Assembly: GCA_019638015.1 (NCBI GenBank)
Contig: JAHBUP010000001.1
Location: 744,001-808,000 of the forward strand
From: Melioribacteraceae bacterium
GTDB lineage: Bacteria > Bacteroidota > Ignavibacteria > Ignavibacteriales > Melioribacteraceae
Direction of reading: 5' to 3'
DNA: 64,000 nucleotides
Shown here: piece after piece, positions 24,311 through 33,849 of the stretch
How the letters are laid out: the number at the start of each line of letters is the position of its first letter
Numbering within the stretch: position 1 is the stretch's first letter
The notes under the pieces: generated by a model
Seen by the model: the letters and a program-made list of their open reading frames with translations, nothing else
What the model was told of the DNA's origin: nothing
The model's database searches: none
Program-made: the position numbers and the translations under genes

Positions 24311-25167
24311 ATGGGAATTATCGGAATTGATGTTGGCGGCACAAACATTCGTGTTGGATATGTTGAAAAAATGATATCCAAAAAATTGAAGCTGTCCGGA
24401 TTAAAGGGGGTGCAAAAAAAGATGAAGTCATAGATGCCATCTTTTCGCTGATTGAGAAGTTTGATCTGACCAATGTGTCTGGAATTGGTATTGGCGTTCC
24501 CAGTGTAATTAATATTGAAAAGGGAATTGTTTATGATGTCCAAAATATACCGAGCTGGGATCAAGTTCCCCTTAAAGAAATACTAGAAAAAAGATTTAAA
24601 ACAACGGTTCGCATTAATAATGATGCTAATTGTTTTGCCGTTGGTGAAAAATACTTTGGCAAAGCAAAAAATTATAACGACATAATTGGTTTAATTATTG
24701 GGACGGGGCTGGGTGCTGGCGTTATTATTAATAATAAACTTTACACAGGTAGAAATTCTGGAGCCGGTGAATTTGGAATGATACCATTTAAGGATAATTA
24801 TGTTGAATACTATTGCAGCGGACAATTTTTTAAAAATGTTTATGGGTTAACCGGTGAGGAATTGATGCTAATGGCAATTCAAGGCGATCCTCAAGCAATT
24901 GCGATATTTAATGAATATGGTACCAATCTCGGGGAAGCCATAAAAATAATAATGTACTCGCTCGATCCTCAAATAATTGTTCTTGGCGGCTCTGTTAGTA
25001 AATCATACACGTTTTTTCAACAAAAGATGTGGGATTCAATAAATAGTTTCAAATATTCTATATCCCTCGAAAAAATTATAGTTGAAGTTTCCGAGAAAGA
25101 GAATATTTCAATATTAGGTGCTGCCGCCTTATTTCTAGACTCCAACCAAGATGGCAAAAATTTATAA
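24311..25167 (+). pseudogene. ROK-family sugar kinase with one frameshift
   Basis: The gene begins at ATG 24311 with the ROK phosphate-binding motif GIDVGGTNIRVG, but the frame runs into a stop after about 40 codons. The correct continuation (NDIQKIEAVRIKGG... then SGIGIGVPSVIN and GTGLGAGVIINNKLYTG) is one base out. Restoring one A in the six-A run at 24366-24371 gives an unbroken ~285-residue kinase. The remaining frame (24475-25167) lacks the ATP loop and could not work alone. The zinc-binding Cys cluster of many ROK proteins is mostly absent. A homopolymer error in assembly, a recent mutation or slippage at the A-run are all possible. Confidence 0.85.
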
Positions 25168-25178
25168 GGAGAATTATT

Positions 25179-26198
25179 TTGAATTTACTCGATATTAAAT
25201 ATTCCCGATACTCGCTTGTAAAAGAAATGATGGAAACAATTAACATCGTTAAAAATTTTAAATCATCATCAACAGAGGGAATCTCAAAAAAAATTAATTC
25301 GATTGGCAAATTATTATTGACCGGTGAAGGTTCAAGCAGAATTTTTCCGGCAAAAAATTGTATAAGAAAATCGCATAACTGGGGGTTAGACCTTCAAATA
25401 GTTACAGAAGGAGCTATACAAGCTTCGCATTATAATTTGTCCGATTTCGCGGTGTTCTGTGCTTCTAATTCGGGGCGGACAAAGGAAGTTATCTCACTAG
25501 CTGAAAAACTAAAAAAGATGGATAATCAAAATCGATTTGCATTAACAGCTAATAGTAGTTCAATTTTGGCAGCTAATTGTAACCAAGAATTTGTGCTTAA
25601 TTGTGGTTGTGAAAATGCTGTCGCCGCTACAAAAAGTGTAATTGAACAAGCTTTATTCTATGAATCTATTTTATGGAACATTTCTGGAAGGAAGTTGAAA
25701 ATTAGTCTAACAGAATTTTCCCAGATGCTCCATCTTGTATTAACAATGCCTATTGATAGGGAAATTATTAATTCAGCATTATCTTCTTCTATAATTTATT
25801 TTGCCGGATATAACGACGGTGTTGCTGAGGAGTTAACATTAAAAACAAATGAAATTACCAGAAAAAAATCGGACTTTCTTGAAGGCACATATGCCATTCA
25901 TGGAATTGAGGAAGTATTAGATGAAAATGATATAATTTTTATGATCGACCCAATTGAAGAAGAGATTGAGAAGCTTCAAAAAGTATTAGTAGAGGGAGCA
26001 GGAGCTAAAGTTGTCGCAATTTCCACCAAACATACTCCATTTCAAACAATCCTAATTCCCGATGCCGGGGAAATGAATCCCTATCTTTTTTTATGCGCGG
26101 GATGGAATTTACTCATAGAAATTGGAATTGCCTCGGGTATAAATCTAGACAAACCCAAAAGAGCCAGGAAAATAGGAAATGAATTAGAGGTTAAGTAA
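25179..26198 (+). CDS. Double-SIS sugar isomerase/deaminase-like protein
   Basis: 339 residues with two SIS domains, like the isomerase half of GlmS and AgaS. The first has LTGEGSSRIFP and ASNSGRTKEV, the second starts near residue 200. The start is TTG at 25179, supported by AAGGAG seven bases upstream, with no better ATG. The family acts on phospho-aldoses or amino-sugar phosphates. It is the last gene of the operon, 11 bp after the ROK gene. It could convert an amino-sugar phosphate into fructose-6-phosphate, but the sequence does not fix the substrate. Confidence 0.85.
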   Translation: MNLLDIKYSRYSLVKEMMETINIVKNFKSSSTEGISKKINSIGKLLLTGEGSSRIFPAKNCIRKSHNWGLDLQIVTEGAIQASHYNLSDFAVFCASNSGRTKEVISLAEKLKKMDNQNRFALTANSSSILAANCNQEFVLNCGCENAVAATKSVIEQALFYESILWNISGRKLKISLTEFSQMLHLVLTMPIDREIINSALSSSIIYFAGYNDGVAEELTLKTNEITRKKSDFLEGTYAIHGIEEVLDENDIIFMIDPIEEEIEKLQKVLVEGAGAKVVAISTKHTPFQTILIPDAGEMNPYLFLCAGWNLLIEIGIASGINLDKPKRARKIGNELEVK

Positions 26199-26370
26199 TC
26201 CGTTTTTCCCAAAAACCGCCTTTTACAGAGAAACCTAAAAAATTAACCTAAAAACCATTTTACTTATATAGAAAATTCTATCTTTTTAAGTAATATTTTG
26301 ATGTTCATTCTTTTTAAACCAATGGCAAGGTTATTAATATAATATTGACTATTCATTCAAGGAGTAAATG

Positions 26371-27384
26371 ATGTCATCTCAAATAAAATTCAACAAATTA
26401 ATATCTTTTTTGCTACTGCTCCTATTTGGTTTTTCACTAAGCATAAATGCGCAGCAGCAAAAACTTCGGTTTAATAAGGAGGGCAAATTTAAAATTGTTC
26501 AGTTCACCGATGTGCATCTTAAAATTGATAATAAACCAAGATGCGATAGCGTTATGAACACTATTTCAATGGTAATTGGAAAAGAAAAACCGGATCTGGT
26601 TGTTTTAACAGGGGATATCGTAACTTCAAGACCAGTTGAAGATGCCTGGTCAATTGTAACAAAGCCGATGCGGGATGCTGGAATTCCTTGGGCCGTGGTT
26701 TTGGGGAATCATGATGGTGAGCATGGATATTCTAACAAACAAATTATGGAGTACCTCCAAACTTTACCTTTCAGCCATTCTAAGTCTGGCCCAAAAGAAA
26801 TTTCTGGATCAGGTAACTACATCCTTGAAATTCTTAATTCAAAATCAAAAAAAATAGAATCACTTCTTTATTGTTTTGATTCGAATGCGTATGCCGGAAA
26901 AAAAGATGATGAGGAATTGGGGCATTATGACTGGATTAAGTTCGATCAAATTTATTGGTACCGTGAGCAAAGTAAAAAATACAATAAAAAGAATAATGGC
27001 AAACCACTCCCATCTCTAGCATTTTTTCACATTCCGTTACTGGAGTATGTAACGGTGCAACAAAAAGAAAATACTGTGGGTGATAAAGAAGAAAAAGTCT
27101 CTTCACCTAAAATCAATTCGGGAATGTACAATGCGTTTTTTGAATCAAAAGATGTTATGGGAATGTTTGTGGGTCACGACCATAATAATAATTACATAGG
27201 CACCTTAAATAATATAGCTCTAGCGTACGGCTGTAAAACCGGTAAAGATTCTTATGGTAAACTGGATAAAGGGGGAAGAGTAATTGTATTATATGAAGGA
27301 GAAAGAAAATTTGATACATGGATCCATACAACAAAAGATTCGGTAAAGTATTTTGTTACATATCCCGACACATTTCATAAATAA
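26371..27384 (+). CDS. Exported calcineurin-like metallophosphoesterase
   Basis: 337 residues from the second of two adjacent ATGs, which is better spaced from AAGGAG; the first is 26368. A signal peptide ends at about SINAQ. All metallophosphatase motifs are visible: FTDVHL, LTGDIV, LGNHDGEH, FFHIPL and VGHDHNNN, so the bimetal site should be complete. Related secreted enzymes are purple acid phosphatase- or phosphodiesterase-like. The gene starts a glycan-degradation group 16 bp upstream of GH28, which suggests that the glycan or its fragments are phosphorylated. Confidence 0.9.
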   Translation: MSSQIKFNKLISFLLLLLFGFSLSINAQQQKLRFNKEGKFKIVQFTDVHLKIDNKPRCDSVMNTISMVIGKEKPDLVVLTGDIVTSRPVEDAWSIVTKPMRDAGIPWAVVLGNHDGEHGYSNKQIMEYLQTLPFSHSKSGPKEISGSGNYILEILNSKSKKIESLLYCFDSNAYAGKKDDEELGHYDWIKFDQIYWYREQSKKYNKKNNGKPLPSLAFFHIPLLEYVTVQQKENTVGDKEEKVSSPKINSGMYNAFFESKDVMGMFVGHDHNNNYIGTLNNIALAYGCKTGKDSYGKLDKGGRVIVLYEGERKFDTWIHTTKDSVKYFVTYPDTFHK

Positions 27385-27400
27385 TTAGATAGAGTATATA

Positions 27401-29008
27401 ATGAAAAATATTTCAGCAAAGTTTTTCTTCGTAATGTTATTTCTGCTTTTCTCTTCGGTAAATTATTTCAGTCAAAAAAATGAGTATCTCATCACTTCAT
27501 ACGGCGCAAAAGCTGACGGTATTACAAATAATGCCTCGGCAATTCAAAAAGCGATTGATGAAGCAAGTTTCAGCGGCGGCGGAAAAGTGATTATTCCGGC
27601 AGGCAATTTCTGCTCCGGATCTATTAAACTGAAGAATAATGTTGAACTGCATCTACAATTAGGCGCGCGATTATTAGGAAGCACTAAAATAAAAGATTAT
27701 GGAAATCCTGATGCGGAAGGACACGCGTTAGTTGCCGCAATACACCAAAAGAATATTTCTATTACCGGAGATGGTGTAATCGACGGTCAAGCCCCGGAAC
27801 TGATTAAGGATTTATTCGTTATGTTACAAGCCGGTGAGATTACTGATAAACAATGGTTATTTAAGAGACCGACAGAGTATTGCCGTCCTAAATTAGTTGA
27901 ATTTGTGGATTGTAAAGAAATCAAAGTAACTAATGTTAAACTTACTAATTCCGCTGAATGGGTTTTTAATTTGCTAAGATGTGAAAATGTAGTTGTTGAC
28001 CGAATACATGTTGAAAGTACCGCATATTGGAATAATGATGGAATTGATATATCAGATTCAAAGAATGTAAAGGTGACTAATTGTTTTGTTAATGCAGCAG
28101 ATGATGGTATTTGCCTCAAATCTGAACGTGCCGGAGATATGTGTGAGAATATTTACATCGCTGATTGTACAATCCGTTCGAGTGCAAGCGCTTTTAAAAT
28201 TGGCACCGCTTCACACGGAGGATTTAAGAATATTGTTGTTCGTAATTTATTTATTTACGATACATACCGTTCAGCAATAGCAATTGAATCTGTTGACGGT
28301 GGTCAGCTGGAAAATATCGATATTCAAAACGTAACTGCTAAAAATACCGGCAATGCTATCTTTTTAAGACTTGGGCACAGAAATAAAACCAAGCCTATTG
28401 GTACTTTAAAGGGGATTCGCATTGTGGATATAAAGGCTGAAGTTCCATTAAGAAAACCTGATCTGGGATATCCGTTTGAAGGTCCACCAGATTATCTTCG
28501 TTTCAGATATAACACATCTTCAAAAAACCGCCCTGATCTTGGATATCCGTTTATAGGTCAACCGACGTTTCCATACAATTTAATTCCTTCATCAATTGTA
28601 GGAGTGCCTGGAGGTTATATTGAGGATGTAACTCTTGAGAATATTGAAATAGTTTTTGAAGGACATGGTAGCAAAGATGTTGCATTTATTGAATTAGATT
28701 CTCTCCATAAAGTCCCCGAAAAAATTTCAGATTATCCCGAATTCTCAATGTTTGGAGAATTGCCGGCTTGGGGAATATATATTCGACATGCAAAAGATCT
28801 AAAGTTTAAGAATGTGAAGTTGAGTTATAAAGAGTTCGATTTCAGACCGGCACTTGTGTTCGATGACGCAAAAAATATTGAATTGAATGATGTACACGTT
28901 GCATCCGGTGAAGAATTACCAATAATTCTATTTAATAATGTTGAGAAAACCAAGTTAAATAATTTACGTCTACCGGTTGATGAAAAAGTAGGGATTAGAA
29001 TTCAATAA
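27401..29008 (+). CDS. Exported glycoside hydrolase family 28 (polygalacturonase-like)
   Basis: 535 residues: signal peptide, ITSYGAKADGITNNASAIQKAID at the start of the beta-helix, then a long run of parallel-helix turns. GH28 catalytic features are present: NNDGID with Asp213 and Asp216, ADDG with Asp234 and Asp235, and SHGG with His272. Relatives hydrolyse polygalacturonan or rhamnogalacturonan, but many family members in this phylum act on other glycans, so pectin is not assured. A repeated LGYPF-GxP motif appears at about 355 and 385. A dead GH28 paralogue lies at 18691-20264. Confidence 0.88.
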   Translation: MKNISAKFFFVMLFLLFSSVNYFSQKNEYLITSYGAKADGITNNASAIQKAIDEASFSGGGKVIIPAGNFCSGSIKLKNNVELHLQLGARLLGSTKIKDYGNPDAEGHALVAAIHQKNISITGDGVIDGQAPELIKDLFVMLQAGEITDKQWLFKRPTEYCRPKLVEFVDCKEIKVTNVKLTNSAEWVFNLLRCENVVVDRIHVESTAYWNNDGIDISDSKNVKVTNCFVNAADDGICLKSERAGDMCENIYIADCTIRSSASAFKIGTASHGGFKNIVVRNLFIYDTYRSAIAIESVDGGQLENIDIQNVTAKNTGNAIFLRLGHRNKTKPIGTLKGIRIVDIKAEVPLRKPDLGYPFEGPPDYLRFRYNTSSKNRPDLGYPFIGQPTFPYNLIPSSIVGVPGGYIEDVTLENIEIVFEGHGSKDVAFIELDSLHKVPEKISDYPEFSMFGELPAWGIYIRHAKDLKFKNVKLSYKEFDFRPALVFDDAKNIELNDVHVASGEELPIILFNNVEKTKLNNLRLPVDEKVGIRIQ

Positions 29009-29042
29009 TTTTTCCACAATTAAAGCAACTATGATTCCTTAT

Positions 29043-30617
29043 ATGAAATTCTTTTTTTTGATATTAATAAGCTCATTATCAATTTCGTGTGCGAGTAATT
29101 ATAGTACCATAAAAGATGGTAAACAGACGCCATCTAATCAACAAGTTCAAAGTGAATACTTGAATCCGATTAGGCCCGGTATTCCGGAGCAACAAGCTTT
29201 TTGGAATCACTATTCAAAACAATTCATGTATGCACCAGCATTCGATTTTAAAATAGTTGATAAGGCTATTGAATATGAATTTATTGCCACAGATATAAAT
29301 AGTAAGGAATATAAATTCAAATCGGATAAACCTTGGTCACCTCTCTCTCCAATCTGGAATGAATTACCGGTTGGTTATATAGATCTTGAAGTATTTGGTG
29401 TTGAGTTCAATGGGAAAAGAATAAAACATTCAGGTACGCGAAAATTTTATAAATCTGCCGGTTTCAATGGACCATATAACATAAAAGTTATGGATTATGG
29501 AGAAAGCGCCAGGAAAGCTTTAAAGTATTTATTCAATAAAACACATTTCCAAAACTGGTTGATTAATGCATCACCTGATACTAACTATAAATTCTACTGT
29601 TACCCCTCTAAAATAATTGGCGCGGTAATAGAAAGTATGATTCTCTATAGTCAGAATTCTCCTGACGATTCATTAAGAGCAATTGAAATAGCTAAAAATG
29701 CCGCCAATTATCTTATCTCTATTAGTGAACCTGAAAACTCTCCACTTGCACATTTCCCGCCAACTTATATGTGGAATGTTTTATCTGCGAAGGATTACAA
29801 AGATCAATTCATGCTTATTTACCCGGCAGATGTCGCCATCAATTACCTTAATCTTTATGATATCACCAGCAACAAAAAGTATTTTAATGCCGCTTTGAAA
29901 ATTGTTGATACTTATAAAAGATTACAATTATCATCCGGCACGTGGAAACTTAAACTTTGGAAAGATGGAACTGCTGTAAAGGAGAATGAATGTATCCCGG
30001 TCAATATTATTGAACTCATAGAGAGACTATCAACACAATACAAAATAGACGATTATAAAAATTCTGCTATTGAGGCTTTTAATTGGATTATGGATAATCC
30101 TGTAAAAACATTTGATTGGTCAGGACAGTTTGAAGATATTGATCCGGGAATTCAATATAAAAATTTATCAAAACATGACGCATGTTCATTTGCGATCTAC
30201 TTATTGAAAAAAGAAAATCCACCGGAAGAATATAAAGCACTCGCTGAAGAATTATTACGTTTTTCAGAAGATCAATTTGTAGTTTGGAAAAAACCAATGC
30301 CTCACATTTATCCCAGAGCACAAAACTGGATATTGCCTTGTGCACTCGAACAGTATGATTATTATGTGCCGATAGATGCCAGCGTTTCAAAATTGATGGA
30401 GACTTATTTAACTGCTTATAAAGTGATAGGTAAAGAAGTGTATTATTTAAAAGCTGTTGAGTTTGCAAATGCAATGACAGTTGCGCAAATCGAAGAATCC
30501 GGAAGATACCCAACTTATTGGGAGAGAAATGAAAGACGGGATGTGAATGAAGGCTGGATTAATTGTGCTGCGTACGACGCAAAAGTTATGTTGAAAATGA
30601 AGGCACTTAATAAATAG
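29043..30617 (+). CDS. Lipoprotein, probable alpha/alpha-barrel glycan enzyme, family not recognised
   Basis: About 524 residues from ATG 29043; an in-frame ATG at 29031 gives four more. The N-terminus (FFLILISSLSISC) is a lipoprotein signal with Cys in the lipobox. From residue ~150 on the protein is helical with repeated aromatic-rich pairs (ALKYLFNKTHFQNWL, AANYLISISE, YLTAYKVIGKEVYYLKA), resembling the alpha/alpha toroid of glycosidases, epimerases and polysaccharide lyases. I cannot name the family or catalytic residues. It lies between GH28 and GH92 genes on the same strand, so a surface or periplasmic role in the same degradation pathway is likely. Confidence 0.65.
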   Translation: MKFFFLILISSLSISCASNYSTIKDGKQTPSNQQVQSEYLNPIRPGIPEQQAFWNHYSKQFMYAPAFDFKIVDKAIEYEFIATDINSKEYKFKSDKPWSPLSPIWNELPVGYIDLEVFGVEFNGKRIKHSGTRKFYKSAGFNGPYNIKVMDYGESARKALKYLFNKTHFQNWLINASPDTNYKFYCYPSKIIGAVIESMILYSQNSPDDSLRAIEIAKNAANYLISISEPENSPLAHFPPTYMWNVLSAKDYKDQFMLIYPADVAINYLNLYDITSNKKYFNAALKIVDTYKRLQLSSGTWKLKLWKDGTAVKENECIPVNIIELIERLSTQYKIDDYKNSAIEAFNWIMDNPVKTFDWSGQFEDIDPGIQYKNLSKHDACSFAIYLLKKENPPEEYKALAEELLRFSEDQFVVWKKPMPHIYPRAQNWILPCALEQYDYYVPIDASVSKLMETYLTAYKVIGKEVYYLKAVEFANAMTVAQIEESGRYPTYWERNERRDVNEGWINCAAYDAKVMLKMKALNK

Positions 30618-30658
30618 ATTCTAATAATTCTCAGATTGCACCATAAGGAATTAATAAT

Positions 30659-32905
30659 ATGAAAAAACAATTGGTATTTATTACAGTGCTGTTAACAATA
30701 TGTAATTATACATACGCTCAAAATAATAATTTATTAAAGTATGTTAATCCTTTAATTGGAACAGCAAAATCAACGACAATATCCGCAATTGCCCATGGTG
30801 GAGGAAGTGAAAATAACGCCCAAGTTCAACCAAATGTTACAGTCCCATTTGGAATGACAAATTGGACACCCCAAACACAAAATACTGAGTTAAAATGTTT
30901 GGCATCTTATTATTATAAGGATTCTGTGATTACCGGATTTAGAGGCTCTCATTGGTTAAGCGGGTCTTGCACACAAGAATATGGCTCCTTTACCGTTATG
31001 CCGATTTCAGGAAAACTTATCTGTAATCCAAATACCCGCGGCTCAAAATTCAATCATGCCAACGAAACAGCTCGAGCAGATTACTATAAAGTTTATTTAG
31101 AAGATTATAGTATTACAGCAGAGTTATCGGCTACAACACGTAGCGGTATTTTAAGATTTACTTTTAACGATGAAGGTGAAGCTCATATTGTTATAAATCC
31201 AAATAGTGATGAAGGAGAAGGATTCGTAAAAGTTATTCCGGAGAATAGAGAAATCGTAGGATATAATCCGATTCATAGAATCTATCAAGGTTGGGGAAAA
31301 AGTGCCGGCTTCTCCGGTTATTTTGTTATGAAGATTGAAAAGGTTTTTGAAAAATTTGGTACATATAAGGATGATGAATTTTATGCCGGAGTAACGGCAA
31401 TTCAAAATAAAACTAATATTGGGGCGTATGCATCTTTTAATGTTAAAAAAGGGGAACAGATAAAAATAAAAATAGGCAGTTCTTTTGTTAGCATTGATCA
31501 AGCAAGAAAAAATTTAGAAACTGAAATACCAGATTACAATTTTGATCTGATTCAAAGTAACCTTAATAAAATATGGAATGATTTATTATCAAAAATTAGT
31601 GTTGAGGGAGAATACGAGGACGATAAAGTAAAATTTTACACTGCAATGTATCATGCTTTTCAACAGCCAAGAATTTATAGTGATGTAGATGGTCAATATC
31701 CACGGTTTGATGGAAACGCCGCCATTGATACCATCAAAACGGGTAACTACTATTGTGATTTTTCGATTTGGGACACTTACAGAGCACTACATGGTTTATA
31801 CAATATTTTGATACCGGAACAACATGCAGATATGATTAAGTCTTTATTTCTGAAAGCAAAGGTGGGGGGCTGGATGCCAATATTCCCAAAATGGAATAGC
31901 TATACTTCCGCAATGATTGGCGATCACGCAATTTCGGTAATAGCCGAAGCATATGTGAAAGGTGTAATTGACCTTACCGAAGATGAATATCAAATCTTGA
32001 GAAAGAATGCAACTGAGACTCCCTCCTCTTACGATGATTATATTAATGGAAAAGGGAGACGTGCCCTCGCACCCTATTTAAAGTACGGTTTCATTCCCCT
32101 CGAGGATCCTGTTATAGAAGCATTTCATCATAATGAACAAGTCTCACGCACACTTGAATACGCATACGATGATTTTGCCTTAGCCCAGATTGCAAATAAG
32201 ATGAATAAAAAAGAGGACTATGATATTTTTACTAAGCGATCAAAGTTTTATAAAAATGTTTTTGATCCCTCAGTAAATAATATGAATGGAAGATATGCCG
32301 ATGGCTCCTTTAAAAAAGATTTTAAGCGGGATCAAAGGGTACTATATATTTGCGAAGGAACGCCATGGCAGTATAATTGGTATGTACCACATGATATATC
32401 GGGTTTAATTGAATTGATGGGAGGAATTAAAAAATTTAATGAAGAACTTGATACCTTTTTTGAAGTTGGTCAGTATTGGCACGGAAATGAGCCAAGTCAT
32501 CAAATTCCTTACACTTATAATTATTCTGGAGAACCATGGAAAACACAAAAAATTGTAGCAAAAACAATGAGAGAAGAATATGGTGTGGGACCTGGCGGAT
32601 TAAGTGGAAATGAAGATGCGGGACAAATGTCTGCCTGGTATATTTTTGGTGCGTTGGGTTTTTATCCGGTAGCTCCAGCCTTACCGGAGTATCAGATTTG
32701 CGGACCAAAGTTTAAAAAAATCATAATCAAGCTTGGAACAGGCAATATTCTTGAGATTGATGCACCCGCTTATTCCTCCACCAGTTATTTTATTCAGGAA
32801 ATTTTTATGAATAATAAAAAATATGAGTATTACAATCTCTCTCATGATCTGTTAAAAAAGGGAGGCAGGTTGAATTTTGTTTTGTCGGATATCCCTAAGA
32901 AGTAA
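30659..32905 (+). CDS. GH92 family alpha-mannosidase, exported
   Basis: 748 residues. A signal peptide ends at ...NYTYAQ. Family landmarks follow: YVNPLIGT at the mature start, PNVTVPFGMTNW, FSIWDTYRALHGL in the catalytic domain, and SGNEDAGQMSAWYIFGALGF near residue 665 with the conserved acidic residues. GH92 enzymes are calcium-dependent exo-mannosidases acting on alpha-1,2, -1,3, -1,4 or -1,6 linkages, and some act on mannose-phosphate caps. This is the best single clue that the locus targets a mannose-containing glycan. AAGGAATTAATAAT precedes the ATG. Confidence 0.95.
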   Translation: MKKQLVFITVLLTICNYTYAQNNNLLKYVNPLIGTAKSTTISAIAHGGGSENNAQVQPNVTVPFGMTNWTPQTQNTELKCLASYYYKDSVITGFRGSHWLSGSCTQEYGSFTVMPISGKLICNPNTRGSKFNHANETARADYYKVYLEDYSITAELSATTRSGILRFTFNDEGEAHIVINPNSDEGEGFVKVIPENREIVGYNPIHRIYQGWGKSAGFSGYFVMKIEKVFEKFGTYKDDEFYAGVTAIQNKTNIGAYASFNVKKGEQIKIKIGSSFVSIDQARKNLETEIPDYNFDLIQSNLNKIWNDLLSKISVEGEYEDDKVKFYTAMYHAFQQPRIYSDVDGQYPRFDGNAAIDTIKTGNYYCDFSIWDTYRALHGLYNILIPEQHADMIKSLFLKAKVGGWMPIFPKWNSYTSAMIGDHAISVIAEAYVKGVIDLTEDEYQILRKNATETPSSYDDYINGKGRRALAPYLKYGFIPLEDPVIEAFHHNEQVSRTLEYAYDDFALAQIANKMNKKEDYDIFTKRSKFYKNVFDPSVNNMNGRYADGSFKKDFKRDQRVLYICEGTPWQYNWYVPHDISGLIELMGGIKKFNEELDTFFEVGQYWHGNEPSHQIPYTYNYSGEPWKTQKIVAKTMREEYGVGPGGLSGNEDAGQMSAWYIFGALGFYPVAPALPEYQICGPKFKKIIIKLGTGNILEIDAPAYSSTSYFIQEIFMNNKKYEYYNLSHDLLKKGGRLNFVLSDIPKK

Positions 32906-32909
32906 ATCC

Positions 32910-33596
32910 ATGAAGGATAATCAAAATATGAGCGATAAATTTCTAAAGAGTTGGAGGAATCTCAACAATTCTGAAAAAATTGGCTATTCATTGTTTTTTT
33001 TATTTTTTGTCCTTTATCTGTCAACATTAAAATTACGCCCTTATCCCTTCTCCTATCTCGTGAAAATTGTTCCTATCTTAAGTCTTGCGTTTATAGCAAT
33101 TAAAAACATCGAAGGATCGAAGGGAAAACTAATCTTTTTAGGACTATTATTCTCATCGGTAGGAGACGTTTTTTTAGCGTTAAGCGGGAGAGGATTTTTT
33201 ATTTATGGACTTACCGCATTTGCCCTAGCACACATAATGTATATTTCGGCATTTATTAGATGCCCAATTGTAAGGCAAAGTAGAATTCTTGTAATTCTTT
33301 TATTCATATTATATGGCATCTCGATATTACATATTCTTTTACCGAGTCTTGGAAAAATGACCTTACCGGTTATAGGTTATGTTCTGATCATCTCGTTAAT
33401 GGGTATTTCCGCAGCTTTAGGCAAAAAAAATCATTATTTGGTGATAATTGGTGCAATCTTATTTATAATATCAGATTCGGTAATTGCGATAAACATGTTT
33501 CTATCAAAAGTGTGGAATTCCAGTTTTTGGATAATGATAACATATTACCCCGCCCAGCTTCTAATTACCCTAGGTACTTCAAAACAGAGGGACTAA
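32910..33596 (+). CDS. YhhN/TMEM86-like membrane protein
   Basis: About 228 residues from ATG 32910, four bases after the GH92 stop; a TTG start inside GH92 is unlikely, and ATG 32928 is an alternative with a better placed AAGG. There are about eight membrane helices. The two aspartate motifs of the YhhN family are visible (SSVGDVFLAL and IISDSVIAIN). The mammalian relative TMEM86 is a lysoplasmalogenase; bacterial roles are not well known. Cotranscription with GH92 is likely, but a functional link is not evident. Confidence 0.8.
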   Translation: MKDNQNMSDKFLKSWRNLNNSEKIGYSLFFLFFVLYLSTLKLRPYPFSYLVKIVPILSLAFIAIKNIEGSKGKLIFLGLLFSSVGDVFLALSGRGFFIYGLTAFALAHIMYISAFIRCPIVRQSRILVILLFILYGISILHILLPSLGKMTLPVIGYVLIISLMGISAALGKKNHYLVIIGAILFIISDSVIAINMFLSKVWNSSFWIMITYYPAQLLITLGTSKQRD

Positions 33597-33849
33597 TTAA
33601 TCCTTTATAACTATTTGGCTTATCTGAGAATATAAACAGAGAACCATAACTTTGATTAACCTGAAAAAAATATTGTATTAAATAATAAAAAGGGCTTTTT
33701 CAATTCAAATAACTCTATAATTCTATTTTAATCTGATTTTACATACAGACCAGAATTATGAACGTTAAAACAAGCATAACTGATTATTCGAATTGTATAT
33801 TTGATGCGCAATTTTCAAAAACCTATTGGCCAAAATTAGGATGGATGCA

